A stretch of DNA of 64,000 bases, taken from positions 2,356,001 through 2,420,000 of the forward strand of contig NC_005027.1 of the NCBI RefSeq assembly GCF_000196115.1, in the 5' to 3' direction. The position numbers and the translations under genes are program-made. This document shows positions 1 to 8,674 of this stretch, piece after piece. The number at the start of each line of letters is the position of its first letter. Within the stretch, counting starts at the first letter, position 1. The DNA is from Rhodopirellula baltica SH 1. GTDB lineage: Bacteria; Planctomycetota; Planctomycetia; Pirellulales; Pirellulaceae. Under the pieces are notes generated by a model. The model had not been told where the DNA came from and made no database searches. It saw only the letters and a program-made list of their open reading frames with translations.

Positions 1-726
1 TTTGCCGCGGTCGTCAACGCATTGCTGATCGCTAAATTCATCTATCCCGGCTGGTTGTCCGGGGCACTGGTCATGCTGGCCTGCTGGATTGCCGTCGCCG
101 CCTGGGTCGTGCTGACGGTACGTTCGTTCCGCGAACTGCCATTGCTACTGGCGCCGCGGCAAGTCAGCGATCAACCGGACCGCTTCGCCGAGGCTCAGCT
201 CGCCTATTTAACGGGCAACTACGCGTTGGCAGAAGAGGCGTTGACAGCAGGATTGTCAATCGAACCGCGTGATCCGCCCGCTTTGCTGCTCCTGGCCGCC
301 GTGCTGAGACACACCGGGCGACTGAACGCCGCTGATGCCCTGCTGACCGAAATTCCAAAATTAGAAGCCGCCGCCGCTTGGAACCTGGAATGGGAAAGCG
401 AACGCGCCCGTCTGGAACGCGACCTCGATGCACGAGGCGAACTGCAGGACGACGCTGACCCTGGTCACGAAACACCTGAGAACATCGAAGACACCGACAC
501 CAGCCCACCACCTGCCGCCTCAACGGCCGAATCAGCAAGCGAAACAACCGGCCCCCATCCTGCTGTCGCGGAAGCGTCGGACGACGGTGAAGCAGACATG
601 GCCGATGACGATGAATCCGATCCTGCAACGCTCTCCATCGACACAGCACTGCAATCCTTCTCGCCCAATGAGGAACATGACCTCGATGACGAGCGACCAA
701 ACTCCGGTTATTCAGAAGCGGCCTGA
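1..726 (+). CDS. membrane-anchored protein with a TPR-like segment, 5' end outside window
   Basis: The reading frame is open from the first base, so the true start lies upstream; a TTG at 22 is only the first in-window candidate. The N-terminal part seen here carries a hydrophobic segment (ALVMLACWIAVAAWVVLTV), followed by a helical alanine/leucine-rich stretch (FAEAQLAYLTGNYALAEEAL, then PALLLLAAVLRHTGRLNAAD) that reads like one or two tetratricopeptide repeats. The last 90 residues are acidic and rich in Glu, Asp, Ser and Thr, probably disordered. I do not recognise a specific family. A role as a membrane-tethered assembly or scaffold protein is inference only. The DUF1559 gene starts 51 bases downstream on the same strand. 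Confidence 0.7.
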   Translation, partial: FAAVVNALLIAKFIYPGWLSGALVMLACWIAVAAWVVLTVRSFRELPLLLAPRQVSDQPDRFAEAQLAYLTGNYALAEEALTAGLSIEPRDPPALLLLAAVLRHTGRLNAADALLTEIPKLEAAAAWNLEWESERARLERDLDARGELQDDADPGHETPENIEDTDTSPPPAASTAESASETTGPHPAVAEASDDGEADMADDDESDPATLSIDTALQSFSPNEEHDLDDERPNSGYSEAA

Positions 727-777
727 TCTCGTTTCAGCGTTCTTCGCGGAGACGCGTTCGCTCGATAAAATCAGAGC

Positions 778-1734
778 ATGAATGCTTTCCCCGCTCGCCG
801 ACATCTTCCATCTCGCCCCACTTCTTCCCCAAGCAGCGACTGCAAAAGGCCGCGACACGCTGGTGTGTCATTGGTGGAAGTCATCGTTGTGGTGTTCATC
901 CTCATCATTCTGCTGGCGTTGTCGATTCCGTTTGTTCGCAACATGCGTGAGCTGACTCGACGAAGCAATTGCGATCAGAATTTGATCCGCTTGGGACTAG
1001 CCATGCAGGCCTACTCGACCGACCAAGCCCACCTGCCTTCCGGAACCGCATCATTCAACGCAACCTTTCGATTTTGGCCGGACGTCCCATCGCCGGACGA
1101 ACCCAACACCGATGCCTCGCCAGTCGATCTTGCCATCGTCAGCGAACCCGATGGCTATCATCACAACTGGGCACTGGCCTCACTCCCGTACGTTGACCAA
1201 GTGGGACTGTTTCAATCGGTTGATACCGCAGCAAGTATCTATTCCGATTCCAATCGCCTGATTCGCGAAACGATGATTCCGGTCTTCCGCTGCCCGTCGG
1301 ATGATTCTGTGCCCACGAACGCGAGCTATGCGGGACTGCACCATTCCACGGCCAGCCCAATCCGAGCGTCCAACGACGGACTGATGTTCCTCAATGGTTG
1401 GGTTCGCCCGGAAGAAGTCCCTGACGGAATGTCCTCGACGATCCTGTTCGGCGAGAAGCTTTCCTTCGCGGGAGAACTTGGATGGTGCAGTGGCACGCGG
1501 TCAACGCTTCGCAACGCCGGACACGTGATCAACACGATTCCGCAAGCTGACCAACTTGAGAACCCGAGCTTTGTCGGCGGATTAGGAAGCCGACATTTTG
1601 GTGGAGCCAGCATCATCAAAGGTGACGGAGCAGTGACGTTTATCTCGGAAACAATCGATCAACCGCTGTTCCGATCGATGGTCAATCGCAACGACCAACT
1701 GGAACTCGGAACCGACGCGGCAACCACTGAATGA
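778..1734 (+). CDS. DUF1559 family pseudopilin-like protein
   Basis: The N-terminus has a type IV pilin/type II secretion pseudopilin signature: a basic leader, then G29 followed by VSLVE with Glu at position +5 and a long hydrophobic helix (VIVVVFILIILLALSIPFV). Prepilin peptidase should cleave after G29. The rest is the planctomycete DUF1559 body, including the conserved N-x(2)-IRLGLAMQAY stretch after the helix and the C-terminal H-x(9)-DG motif (HFGGASIIKGDGAV). These proteins are massively amplified in planctomycetes and thought to be envelope or pseudopilus components, with no proven individual role. The leader is longer than in the second copy (40117-41352), and the Phe usual at +1 is Val here. 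Confidence 0.9.
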   Translation: MNAFPARRHLPSRPTSSPSSDCKRPRHAGVSLVEVIVVVFILIILLALSIPFVRNMRELTRRSNCDQNLIRLGLAMQAYSTDQAHLPSGTASFNATFRFWPDVPSPDEPNTDASPVDLAIVSEPDGYHHNWALASLPYVDQVGLFQSVDTAASIYSDSNRLIRETMIPVFRCPSDDSVPTNASYAGLHHSTASPIRASNDGLMFLNGWVRPEEVPDGMSSTILFGEKLSFAGELGWCSGTRSTLRNAGHVINTIPQADQLENPSFVGGLGSRHFGGASIIKGDGAVTFISETIDQPLFRSMVNRNDQLELGTDAATTE

Positions 1735-1792
1735 TCCTGGACGAGCCGGCTCAGATGCGCTGCCGACGAATTGCCCTGGGGTCCACCAAACC

Positions 1793-2854
1793 TCAACCGA
1801 GGTCTTTTTCCCACTGACGGCCTTGTTCGTCTTCAGTGAACTTCAGCGTAGCAAATTGTTCCTTCAACTTCACCGCATTGGAATCAATCGTCGTTTCAAC
1901 CGTGAAGATCTGGCGGTTGGAAAGTGCCTGCACGATCGACGAGACCAGAAACTGCTCATGCGTCGACAATTCGCGTTCGGCCATCGATGCTACGAAACCC
2001 TTCTTGGGCTGCGGCGCGGGAAAACCATTCAGCTCAACCGGATGCATTAAACGCAGCGAGAGAATCGATCGGGCCCCATCCATGACCTGGCCTTCCGGAT
2101 CGCCCACCCATAAATCCATCGCGGCGAGCTGCTCGTTGGTTTGGTGATCAACCAAAACATTGCGTTCCATATCGAAATGGCTCATCGCGACCGCCGTGCG
2201 ATGGTTCAGCGGCAACATCGGCAAGCGATCGATCCGCGTCGAACGACGCAGTTGCAGAAATTCGCGATTGACCGGCGGGCGATAGGTCGATGTGTTCACG
2301 ACCAAACGCAACAAACTACGTGCAACATGGAATCCATGCCGAGACAACAACGACGCCACGCGTGCGTCCGTCACGGGGACTCCCAACCCATGCCCAATCG
2401 GCGGCAACCCGCCATAACCATTTCGTGCATCGCGAACGGGCCCGACACAAATGCGTTTGACTCCCGCGTCCGCGGCCCGCTGCATCGTTTCGATCAACAA
2501 CGAATCGCACATCGACAAACCGGCTTCGCCAGCAAAGCAAATTGCGGCGACCAACGATGTTGGCACCGCATCCACTTCGGGGACTTCCGCGATGGCTTCG
2601 GGCGAATCGCTTTCCAGCAATTCGGGTGGCGGCGATTGCCAATCGTCAGAGAACTGATGGCACCACGCCACCACTTCACCATCGACCTCGGCAACCAAAA
2701 GACTGGCCGGATCAAAGAACGTTCGCGAAAGCACGGCACGTTCCAAGATCGAAACGCTGACCGGCGGAATCTGACCGGCGGTTTCCCAGTGACGCATCCA
2801 AACGTCAAATAGGCCGGGAAGATCAGAGTTGCGAAACGGACGGATGTTCGCCAT
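1793..2854 (-). CDS. GNAT-superfamily N-acetyltransferase-like protein
   Basis: The N-terminus (IRPFRNSDLPGLFDVWMRHW, then LLVAEVDGEVVAWCHQF) is the beta1-alpha1 to beta4 pattern of a GCN5-related acetyltransferase. A later segment (DAGVKRICVGPVRDARNGYGGLPPIGHGLGVPVTDARVASLLSRHGF) looks like a second, diverged GNAT half with the typical C-terminal LLxxxGF, so the 353 residues probably hold two tandem GNAT folds. Substrate unknown. The gene lies 109 bases downstream of the DapA-family gene on the same strand and could be read through from it. ATG start at 2854. No signal peptide, so cytoplasmic. Confidence 0.75.
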   Translation of the reverse strand: MANIRPFRNSDLPGLFDVWMRHWETAGQIPPVSVSILERAVLSRTFFDPASLLVAEVDGEVVAWCHQFSDDWQSPPPELLESDSPEAIAEVPEVDAVPTSLVAAICFAGEAGLSMCDSLLIETMQRAADAGVKRICVGPVRDARNGYGGLPPIGHGLGVPVTDARVASLLSRHGFHVARSLLRLVVNTSTYRPPVNREFLQLRRSTRIDRLPMLPLNHRTAVAMSHFDMERNVLVDHQTNEQLAAMDLWVGDPEGQVMDGARSILSLRLMHPVELNGFPAPQPKKGFVASMAERELSTHEQFLVSSIVQALSNRQIFTVETTIDSNAVKLKEQFATLKFTEDEQGRQWEKDLG

Positions 2855-2963
2855 GAGGGTAAAACACGGTGCAATGAAAACGAAACAGGTCGGTGGTTCA
2901 TCCTACCGTGAAATCGCTTTCATGTGTCCCACACACCAGTCTCATCACGCGGGATTGCGGACA

Positions 2964-3947
2964 CTACTTTTCGAGTTGTTCCATCACGCGGCGAGCGATC
3001 ACTTGGATCGCTTCCAATGGCAACTCCGACGAACCGGTCATCTTTGCTTGGGTGGATCGAACCATCGCATTGATCTCTCGTTCCGCCGTCACGATCAATG
3101 CTTGTTGCTTGTCCGACAATGGAACGCGGCCTCGACCAAGGTCCCATCCACGCGCTCGCGCTCCCGCGCGGAAGCCCGCCGGAAACTCTCCCAGGCCGAT
3201 CATCGCGTCGAACAACGGCAGCAACATGTACTGCAACTCCATCGCTAGTTTGTGATCACCGTCGGCGCAAGCCCGATGAATCGCACGCGTCAGCTCAGGC
3301 AATACGCCACTGGTCGCGTTCGTTCCACCATCTGCTCCCGCGATCAACATGGGCGCGAGTGCAGCATCCCACCCTGTCAGAAACGAAAAATCGTCTCGCA
3401 TCGGTCGGATCGCGGCCATCATTCGCATCAAGTTCGGTAGATCACCGGAACTGTCTTTCAAACCGATGATTCGCGGGTACTCTTCCGCCAATCGGATCAC
3501 CACATCGACTTCGATCGGCGACGCAAACAAAGGAATGTTGTACAGCGTCACGTCGACCCGCACGCCGCGAGCGATGTGGGCGTAGTAAGCGTGAACGCCT
3601 TCGCTGCTGATCGGATAATAAAAAGGCGCGACGATCGCGACCGCTCGAACCCCCATGTCGCCATAAGCATTGCAGGCCTCGATCGTTTCTTCGACGTTGG
3701 CCTCCGCCGCCCCCGCCAATACGGGAACCCGTCCGGCTGCTTGATCAACGACAATCCGAACGATGTGACGGCGTTCCTCCGCGGTGAAACGAACGAACTC
3801 ACCCGTGCTGCCATTGGGGTACAAACCATCGACGCCATGGTCGATCAACCAATCGACATACCCACGCAGCTTGTCTTCATCAACGCGTCCCCGGTCATCC
3901 ACCGGCGTGATGTTGGGAGTCAAAATGCCGGAGATGCGTCGATTCAT
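2964..3947 (-). CDS. dihydrodipicolinate synthase/N-acetylneuraminate lyase family aldolase
   Basis: A class I aldolase TIM barrel of 327 residues, within the usual 290-330. Visible hallmarks are the GSTGE carboxylate-binding loop (residues 46-50), the catalytic tyrosine in LYNIP (Y136) and the Schiff-base lysine in GLKDSSGD (K164). The family includes DapA, NanA and 2-keto-3-deoxy sugar-acid aldolases. The sequence alone does not fix the substrate, but the GLYPNGSTGE wording and the lack of other lysine genes nearby favour a sugar-acid or sialate-type substrate over lysine biosynthesis. It begins 8 bases after the stop of the thioredoxin-like gene, so the two are probably cotranscribed. Confidence 0.88.
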   Translation of the reverse strand: MNRRISGILTPNITPVDDRGRVDEDKLRGYVDWLIDHGVDGLYPNGSTGEFVRFTAEERRHIVRIVVDQAAGRVPVLAGAAEANVEETIEACNAYGDMGVRAVAIVAPFYYPISSEGVHAYYAHIARGVRVDVTLYNIPLFASPIEVDVVIRLAEEYPRIIGLKDSSGDLPNLMRMMAAIRPMRDDFSFLTGWDAALAPMLIAGADGGTNATSGVLPELTRAIHRACADGDHKLAMELQYMLLPLFDAMIGLGEFPAGFRAGARARGWDLGRGRVPLSDKQQALIVTAEREINAMVRSTQAKMTGSSELPLEAIQVIARRVMEQLEK

Positions 3948-3955
3948 GCTGAGTG

Positions 3956-4561
3956 TCAGTTCGGAGAGGAAGGAGCCAACCCCAGCAGTTCATGGAGTCG
4001 GTCAGGTGGCTGATAGCCTACTCGGTGAGCGATCACTTTGCCGCGCGGAACGGCTAACAATGTCGTCGGATAAGTGGTCACTGGAATCCGAGCCAGGATA
4101 TTCGGATTCGTATCGGGCCGCAGGATGATCGGCACAAAACCATTGGCGAGTCGAGACCGGATGCTCGCATCGCAGAAAGTGTTTTGTTTCATCGCGTCGC
4201 AAAAGCGACAATCCTCTGACGTGATGAAAATCAGCATCGGTCGCCCAGAACGCCGAGCGGCAGCCCATCCCGAGTCAAAATCATCGTGCCACATTGGCGT
4301 GTCTGCCGAAACAAGCTCGGTGGCACTCGGTCGAGCCACTTTCGATGCAGACAAACTCGAAACCACCTTGCCGATGATGGGCATCTCGGCACTTGCGGTG
4401 GATGAGAAGAGCCCAATGAATGCGGTCATCGCCGCCATCCGCCATCCATAGCTAAACCGAAAAAGAAAAGAAACGCATCGTCCGATACGCGGCGAAACAG
4501 ATTGGCGATCATCGCCGGTTCCGCAAATCCGGTTGCTTCCCGCAACCACTGACTGAGCCAT
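3956..4561 (-). CDS. exported thioredoxin-fold protein
   Basis: The C-terminal half is a thioredoxin fold with a CRFC redox centre (about residues 118-121 from this start) in the context MLIFITSEDCRFCDAMK, followed by VTTYPTTLLAVPRGK, the cis-proline loop region. An Ala-rich hydrophobic stretch (MAAMTAFIGLFSSTASA) resembles a signal peptide, so the protein is probably periplasmic. Start choice: the ATG at 4561 is preceded by GAGGGG at good spacing, whereas the ATG at 4438, directly before the hydrophobic stretch, has no ribosome-binding site; starting at 4561 leaves an unusually long 40-residue n-region. Likely a thiol reductase or thiol-handling protein. Partner unknown; cotranscribed with the DapA-family gene. 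Confidence 0.78.
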   Translation of the reverse strand: MAQSVVAGSNRICGTGDDRQSVSPRIGRCVSFLFRFSYGWRMAAMTAFIGLFSSTASAEMPIIGKVVSSLSASKVARPSATELVSADTPMWHDDFDSGWAAARRSGRPMLIFITSEDCRFCDAMKQNTFCDASIRSRLANGFVPIILRPDTNPNILARIPVTTYPTTLLAVPRGKVIAHRVGYQPPDRLHELLGLAPSSPN

Positions 4562-4998
4562 GAGATTTCCCCTCGTAAGGCAAAGACACAACCCTCACAG
4601 CGAAAAGACGGAAGCCATGAGGACCTAGAACGGTCGAAACCTATGCGTCTGAAAATGGCCTCACAAGTGTCAAAAATTAGCGATCGGGCAATTTGCGTCG
4701 TTTTTATGACGACAGCCTAGAAAACGCTCGATCGCCGCCCCTCGATCGGAACATGCTTCACCCTCACGCGGTGAAATCAGCCGCAAACGCCTAGACAAAC
4801 GACCACCGGCAATGGTCTTTGGCTGGCGCGGCTAATCCGTTCACCGATTCGGATCAGACGGCATGCAAGGTTGCAACAACCGTCTTTGACTCGTCGCTTA
4901 GCAATGAGCGGGAAGCAAGTGTCAGTTACCTTTTTGTGCGAAGCACCCCATGGGCCGTTCCGGCAAAAGGTACCTGACAACTATTCCCCGACCGATTC
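4562..4998. other. 437-base intergenic region
   Basis: No convincing gene. It is bounded by the start of the thioredoxin-like gene and the stop of ruvA. The ruvA-proximal end holds an imperfect inverted repeat (4920-4979, listed separately). The remainder should contain the promoter of the thioredoxin-like gene, but I see no convincing -35/-10 pair. Confidence 0.6.
4920..4979. repeat. REP-like inverted repeat downstream of ruvA
   Basis: Left arm 4920-4934 (TGTCAGTTACCTTTT) and right arm 4965-4979 (AAAAGGTACCTGACA) are complementary at 14 of 15 positions around a 30-base GC-rich spacer. It sits 19 bases after the ruvA stop codon. It may end nusB-ruvA transcription or be a dispersed palindromic element. 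No second copy was found in this window. Confidence 0.65.
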
Positions 4999-5622
4999 TT
5001 ACTTGGACCGCTGATAGATTGCGGTGAGCAAGGACTCGGTGTCTTTGAACTTCTTGCCCGTTGCCAACGTTTCGTCGATCAACTTACGAGCATCCGACTC
5101 GGAGTGCCCCAGCGTGACCAATGCATCGTAGGTATCCGAAACGATTGGAGATTCGACTTCCATCGCATCGGCAACTTCTCCCCCAGCGACCATCAACGCG
5201 AAACGAGGCATTTTGCGACGCAGTTTCGCGATGACCTTTTCGCTGGTTGCCGGTCCGATGCCGGGAAGCGCTGACAACGTTTTCGCGTCTTGCTCTTCAA
5301 TCAAAACGGCGAGCTCTTTGACGGGTCGAACCATCGCCCGAAGAGCCTTCTTCACGCCAACACCATCGACACTGCAGAACAGGTCAAAGAACTGTCGCTC
5401 GGGTAGCGTTGAAAATCCGATTAGCCGCGGAGTGAGGCGTCCGCCTTGAGCGTTGCCCTCGATGTAGTCCAGCGTGTGCAACCGAACTTCGTTGCCGATC
5501 TGGTTTTGCAACTGCCGGCGGGTGTAGTCGCCCACGTAGACTTCATAGTCAAACGGGGCCGCCTGGATGATGACACTGATCTCGCCCACTTGGACCAGTT
5601 TGCCAGCAATCGAAACGATCAT
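4999..5622 (-). CDS. ruvA: Holliday junction branch migration complex subunit RuvA
   Basis: Tetrameric DNA-binding subunit that loads the RuvB motor on Holliday junctions during recombinational repair. The 207 residues match the usual length of about 200. The N-terminal OB fold starts [14 protein letters not shown]; two helix-hairpin-helix motifs follow, one at [19 protein letters not shown] and one at [20 protein letters not shown]; the C-terminal UBA-like RuvB-binding domain is [20 protein letters not shown]. Its ATG overlaps the nusB stop by 4 bases (ATGA), implying translational coupling. ruvC is not adjacent: it lies at 32047-32583 next to cysS. No ruvB in the window. Confidence 0.96.
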
Positions 5623-6056
5623 GAGGAAACAGATTCAGGATTGGAGTGATACTTGAACAACCGATCCAGAACACCGTTGATGAACCGCGGGCTGTTTTCG
5701 CCGCCATAGCGTTTCGCCAAGGTCAACGCCTCGGAAATCGCCACTTGGCCGGGCGTTCCACTGTAGAGAATCTCGTAGGCTCCCAAACGCAACACGTTGC
5801 GATCTGTCACCGGCATGCGGTGCAGGGCCCAGTTCGTGGAAAGCTTGGTGAGCTTCGCGTCGATGTCATCGCGACGCGCCATCGTGCCATCCAAAAGCTC
5901 AGCCGCAAAATCCGTGAGGACCTTTCGACCTTGCAAACGGGAGCGGATGAATTTGCGTGACGTGGCTGCATCACGCCAATCATTGAGATCGGCTTCGTAG
6001 AGAAGCTGCAGGACTATTTCGCGGGCGCGTCGACGTGTGGACATGCGAGCGATCAT
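5619..6056 (-). CDS. nusB: transcription antitermination factor NusB
   Basis: All-helical RNA-binding factor that acts with NusE/S10 at boxA sites to promote rRNA transcription. Family signature visible: [18 protein letters not shown] at the N-terminus (the A-x(3)-LQ-LY motif), [33 protein letters not shown] in the middle and [28 protein letters not shown] at the C-terminus. 145 residues, normal length. ATG at 6056 is taken; an internal ATG at 6044 is also possible. Coupled to ruvA by a 4-base overlap. Confidence 0.96.
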
Positions 6057-6109
6057 CCCGCAGGGACCTCAGAAGTGTCAACTAGGCCACAACAAAAATC
6101 GACCATGAC

Positions 6110-6145
6110 AAAAAGCCGGCCACTTCGATGAAGTGAGCCGGCTTT
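6110..6145 (-). terminator. intrinsic terminator of the iscA-type gene
   Basis: Long hairpin: AAAGCCGGC (6112-6120) plus CACTTC (6121-6126) pair with GAAGTG (6130-6135) plus GCCGGCTTT (6137-6145), with one bulged A. On the minus strand the stem is followed by a T run. It lies about 30 bases after the stop of the iron-sulfur gene. Confidence 0.85.
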
Positions 6146-6177
6146 CGATGAATTTTCTTGGTAATCGAGCGAGCCGA

Positions 6178-6510
6178 CTACGCTTGGAACGAGCTTCCGC
6201 AACCGCAGCTTTTCACAGCGTTCGGGTTGTTGAACGTGAAGCCTTGTTTTTCGAGGCTGTCGTACCAGTCGACTTCGGTGCCGTCGAGGTAGAGCGAGCT
6301 CTTCTTGTCGACCACGACGCTGACACCGTGGCAGTCATACTTTGAATCAGCCTTCATGTCGAAGCTGTCGTCGAAGTTCAACGTGTAGTTGAATCCGCTG
6401 CAGCCACCGCCGGCGACACCAATCCGCAATAGCATCGAATCGTCGAAGTTGTGTTCCTTGCGAAAACGCATGACTTCTTCGGCCGCGCGCTCAGTCAATT
6501 TGATTGCCAT
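6178..6510 (-). CDS. A-type iron-sulfur cluster carrier protein (IscA/ErpA/SufA family)
   Basis: 110-residue HesB/IscA-fold protein that carries and delivers Fe-S clusters to apoproteins. The three conserved cysteines are present: C37 in [11 protein letters not shown] and C102/C104 in the C-terminal SCGCGSSF. The start [19 protein letters not shown] is typical. Sequence alone cannot separate IscA, ErpA and SufA, so no symbol is given. No other isc or suf genes are nearby; the gene stands alone with its own terminator. The flanking upstream space is shared with the divergently transcribed oxidoreductase. Confidence 0.93.
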   Translation of the reverse strand: MAIKLTERAAEEVMRFRKEHNFDDSMLLRIGVAGGGCSGFNYTLNFDDSFDMKADSKYDCHGVSVVVDKKSSLYLDGTEVDWYDSLEKQGFTFNNPNAVKSCGCGSSFQA

Positions 6511-7085
6511 CGTTCGGATGATCCTCGTGAATGGATGGACAGTTGTTTGAAGTTAGGTCCGAGTCGGAACTGCACAGAACGAGTTGCCCGAACTTGTTCC
6601 ATCGACATAAACAGTCAATGGCCATATTCGTTCACTGCCCGCAGCCATGCAAATCGTTTCAACAATGCAAACGGCTTGCCAATGCCAAAACCAGTCAACT
6701 TGGCAGTTTTTGCACCAATCGGCCCACTACTTAGTGATTGACGATTGTACCCGCAGGCCGGCCAAATCAACAACCTCTTTTCGCACCGAAGGAGTGTCCG
6801 GTTCATTTTGCCTCCGAAGGTGCGGGTTCGGAATGCAACCACCCAGCACCGGGTTGCTAGCATTCAACACGGTGTTTCCCGCCATTTTTGACATCGCCGC
6901 ACGCCCCGGGAATCGTTGGCAAACGTTTCTGCCGGGTGAAATCTGCCCGTCAAGAATTGAAATTTTGGCCCGCAAGCTGCTCGACCGGTAAAATGCTCCA
7001 CGGCAGGCGGAGGTTCGCTGAGATCGATCACAGCGAGTCTTTTCGCGTGTCCTTTTCTCTTCTATCGCACCGTCAGGTGATCTCT
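6511..7085. other. 575-base divergent intergenic region
   Basis: It separates the iscA-type gene (minus) from the Tat oxidoreductase gene (plus). Short frames exist on both strands but show no family signature or good ribosome-binding site. It should contain both divergent promoters; I cannot point to convincing -35/-10 boxes. Confidence 0.55.
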
Positions 7086-8531
7086 ATGTCCGATTCTCTC
7101 GCCAACCGCATTGGTCGCGGCGCAGCGGCCAACCGCCGTTCTTTTTTGAAACGCTCATCGCTCGCCGCCGCATCCGTGATGGTGGTTTCGCCGCACGTGT
7201 TGGGTGGTCCGGGCAAAACGCCCCCCAGCGACCAATTTCGATTCGCTCAGATCGGCGTCGGCGGCCAGGGGGCACGCGATGTCCGCCGGATGATCCACGC
7301 CGGAGGAACCCCCGTCGCACTATGCGATGTCGATGTCCAACGTGCGGGCAAAACATTTTGCCAGCACCCAGACGTCGAACGATTCACTGACTATCGAGTG
7401 ATGTTGGATGAATTCGACAAGGAATTCGACGCGGTGGTCATCAGCACCCCCGATCACACCCACGCCACGATTGGCTTGGCCGCGATACGTCATGGCAAAC
7501 ATGTTTACATGCAATGCCCGATGGCCCGGACGTTTGACGAAGTCCAACGATTGAAGGCTGCGGCAAAGCAATCCGGGTTGGCGATCCAGATGGGCAACCA
7601 GGGTCATTCCAGCCTGCACATGCGAGCGTTCAGGGACATCATCGAGCGCGGTGTGATCGGCGAAATTGAATCCGTGCATTGTTGGACCGATCGCCCTGAG
7701 TGGCCGCAAGGCATGACCTCGGTGCCTACATCGACAACAGCTCCAATTTCACTTGACTGGGATCTATGGCTCGGCCCCGTCGCAGATCGTCCGTTCTGCA
7801 AAGGCTACCTGCCGGTCGCTTGGCGTGGATGGTGGGACTTCGGCACCGGTGCACTCGGTGATATGGGTTGCCACCTGCTTGACCCCGCTTTCACGACCAT
7901 GGGTTTGCAACTGCCTCGTCGCATCACCGCTGACTGCGAAACCGCGACGTCGATCGCTTATCCGGTTTGGTCACAAATCGAGATGGAGTTCGACGCGACG
8001 GATGTTTGCCCGAATGGGCTGAAGCTGACTTGGTACGACGGCGGCAAACAACCCGAAACCCCAACCATCATCGCCGATGAAACGACTGGCGAACCAGGCT
8101 ATTCGGCTGGTGGAAGCGGATGCATGATTGTCGGCAAGAAGATGACATTGGTTGGATCAACGCTTGCAGGCGAACCGGACCAAATGCCACAAATCGTCGC
8201 CGTTTCCAGCGACGATGACAACGAACTCGCGGAAGCACGCCAAGCCGGACGCAAACGCGTGGAGCAACTCTCCGCAGAAAACGATGAAACGTCGAAATCT
8301 CATTACGAACGTTGGATTCAAGCAGCTCGTGAAGGCAAGTCGGAATCATTGACCAGTGATTTGCAGATCGCTGGAACGATGACGCAGTCAGCGCTGCTCG
8401 GCTGCATCGCAACTCGCTACCCCGGTCAGACATTGACCTGGGGCGACGAGAAACAACAGTTCGCTGGCTCCGAAGAAGCCAACTCGTTTCTGAGCTTCGA
8501 ACCTCGCGAAGGCTATCTTTACGAAGCCTGA
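7086..8531 (+). CDS. Tat-exported Gfo/Idh/MocA family oxidoreductase
   Basis: 481 residues from the ATG at 7086, preceded by AGGTGA at good spacing; the frame is open further upstream but without a better start. A twin-arginine signal (NRRSFLKRSSLAAASVMVV, about residues 16-34) marks export in folded, cofactor-loaded form. A Rossmann fold follows: FAQIGVGGQGARDVRRM, then VVISTPDHTHATIGLAAIRHGKHVYMQCPMART. In MocA proteins the last motif is normally EKP; here the Lys of EKP is replaced (QCP), as in many planctomycete homologues. The C-terminal part has GWWDFGTGALGDMGCHLLD, typical of the exported clade. Predicted NAD(P)-dependent dehydrogenase of an unknown sugar or polyol. Confidence 0.9.
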   Translation: MSDSLANRIGRGAAANRRSFLKRSSLAAASVMVVSPHVLGGPGKTPPSDQFRFAQIGVGGQGARDVRRMIHAGGTPVALCDVDVQRAGKTFCQHPDVERFTDYRVMLDEFDKEFDAVVISTPDHTHATIGLAAIRHGKHVYMQCPMARTFDEVQRLKAAAKQSGLAIQMGNQGHSSLHMRAFRDIIERGVIGEIESVHCWTDRPEWPQGMTSVPTSTTAPISLDWDLWLGPVADRPFCKGYLPVAWRGWWDFGTGALGDMGCHLLDPAFTTMGLQLPRRITADCETATSIAYPVWSQIEMEFDATDVCPNGLKLTWYDGGKQPETPTIIADETTGEPGYSAGGSGCMIVGKKMTLVGSTLAGEPDQMPQIVAVSSDDDNELAEARQAGRKRVEQLSAENDETSKSHYERWIQAAREGKSESLTSDLQIAGTMTQSALLGCIATRYPGQTLTWGDEKQQFAGSEEANSFLSFEPREGYLYEA

Positions 8532-8579
8532 GATGACTTCGAGCCCGGGTCAAAACGACGTCTTGCCCGCATCCGCCAA

Positions 8580-8647
8580 CCTGTATCACGGTGGTCCCCC
8601 ACCGTGAACTTAAGACGCGTCTCGGTGGGGGACCACCGAGCTACAGG
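8580..8647. repeat. long palindromic repeat between convergent genes
   Basis: The arms 8580-8604 and 8623-8647 are nearly perfect reverse complements. The core CGGTGGTCCCCCACCG pairs with CGGTGGGGGACCACCG, flanked by CCTGTA/TACAGG, around an 18-base loop. It lies between the stops of the oxidoreductase (8531, plus) and the cytochrome c fusion (8675, minus). It probably acts as a bidirectional transcription stop and may belong to a dispersed repeat family; no second copy was seen here. Confidence 0.75.
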
Positions 8648-8674
8648 TTTGGCGTCGACGTGGCAGAACTCATG

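Noticed and set aside
2141-2812. 223-residue open frame on the plus strand
   Set aside because: Antisense to the GNAT gene; Arg/His/Gln-rich shadow frame.
6727-6975. 82-residue minus-strand frame in the iscA/oxidoreductase gap
   Set aside because: Only clean frame in that gap, but no family, no ribosome-binding site and biased composition.
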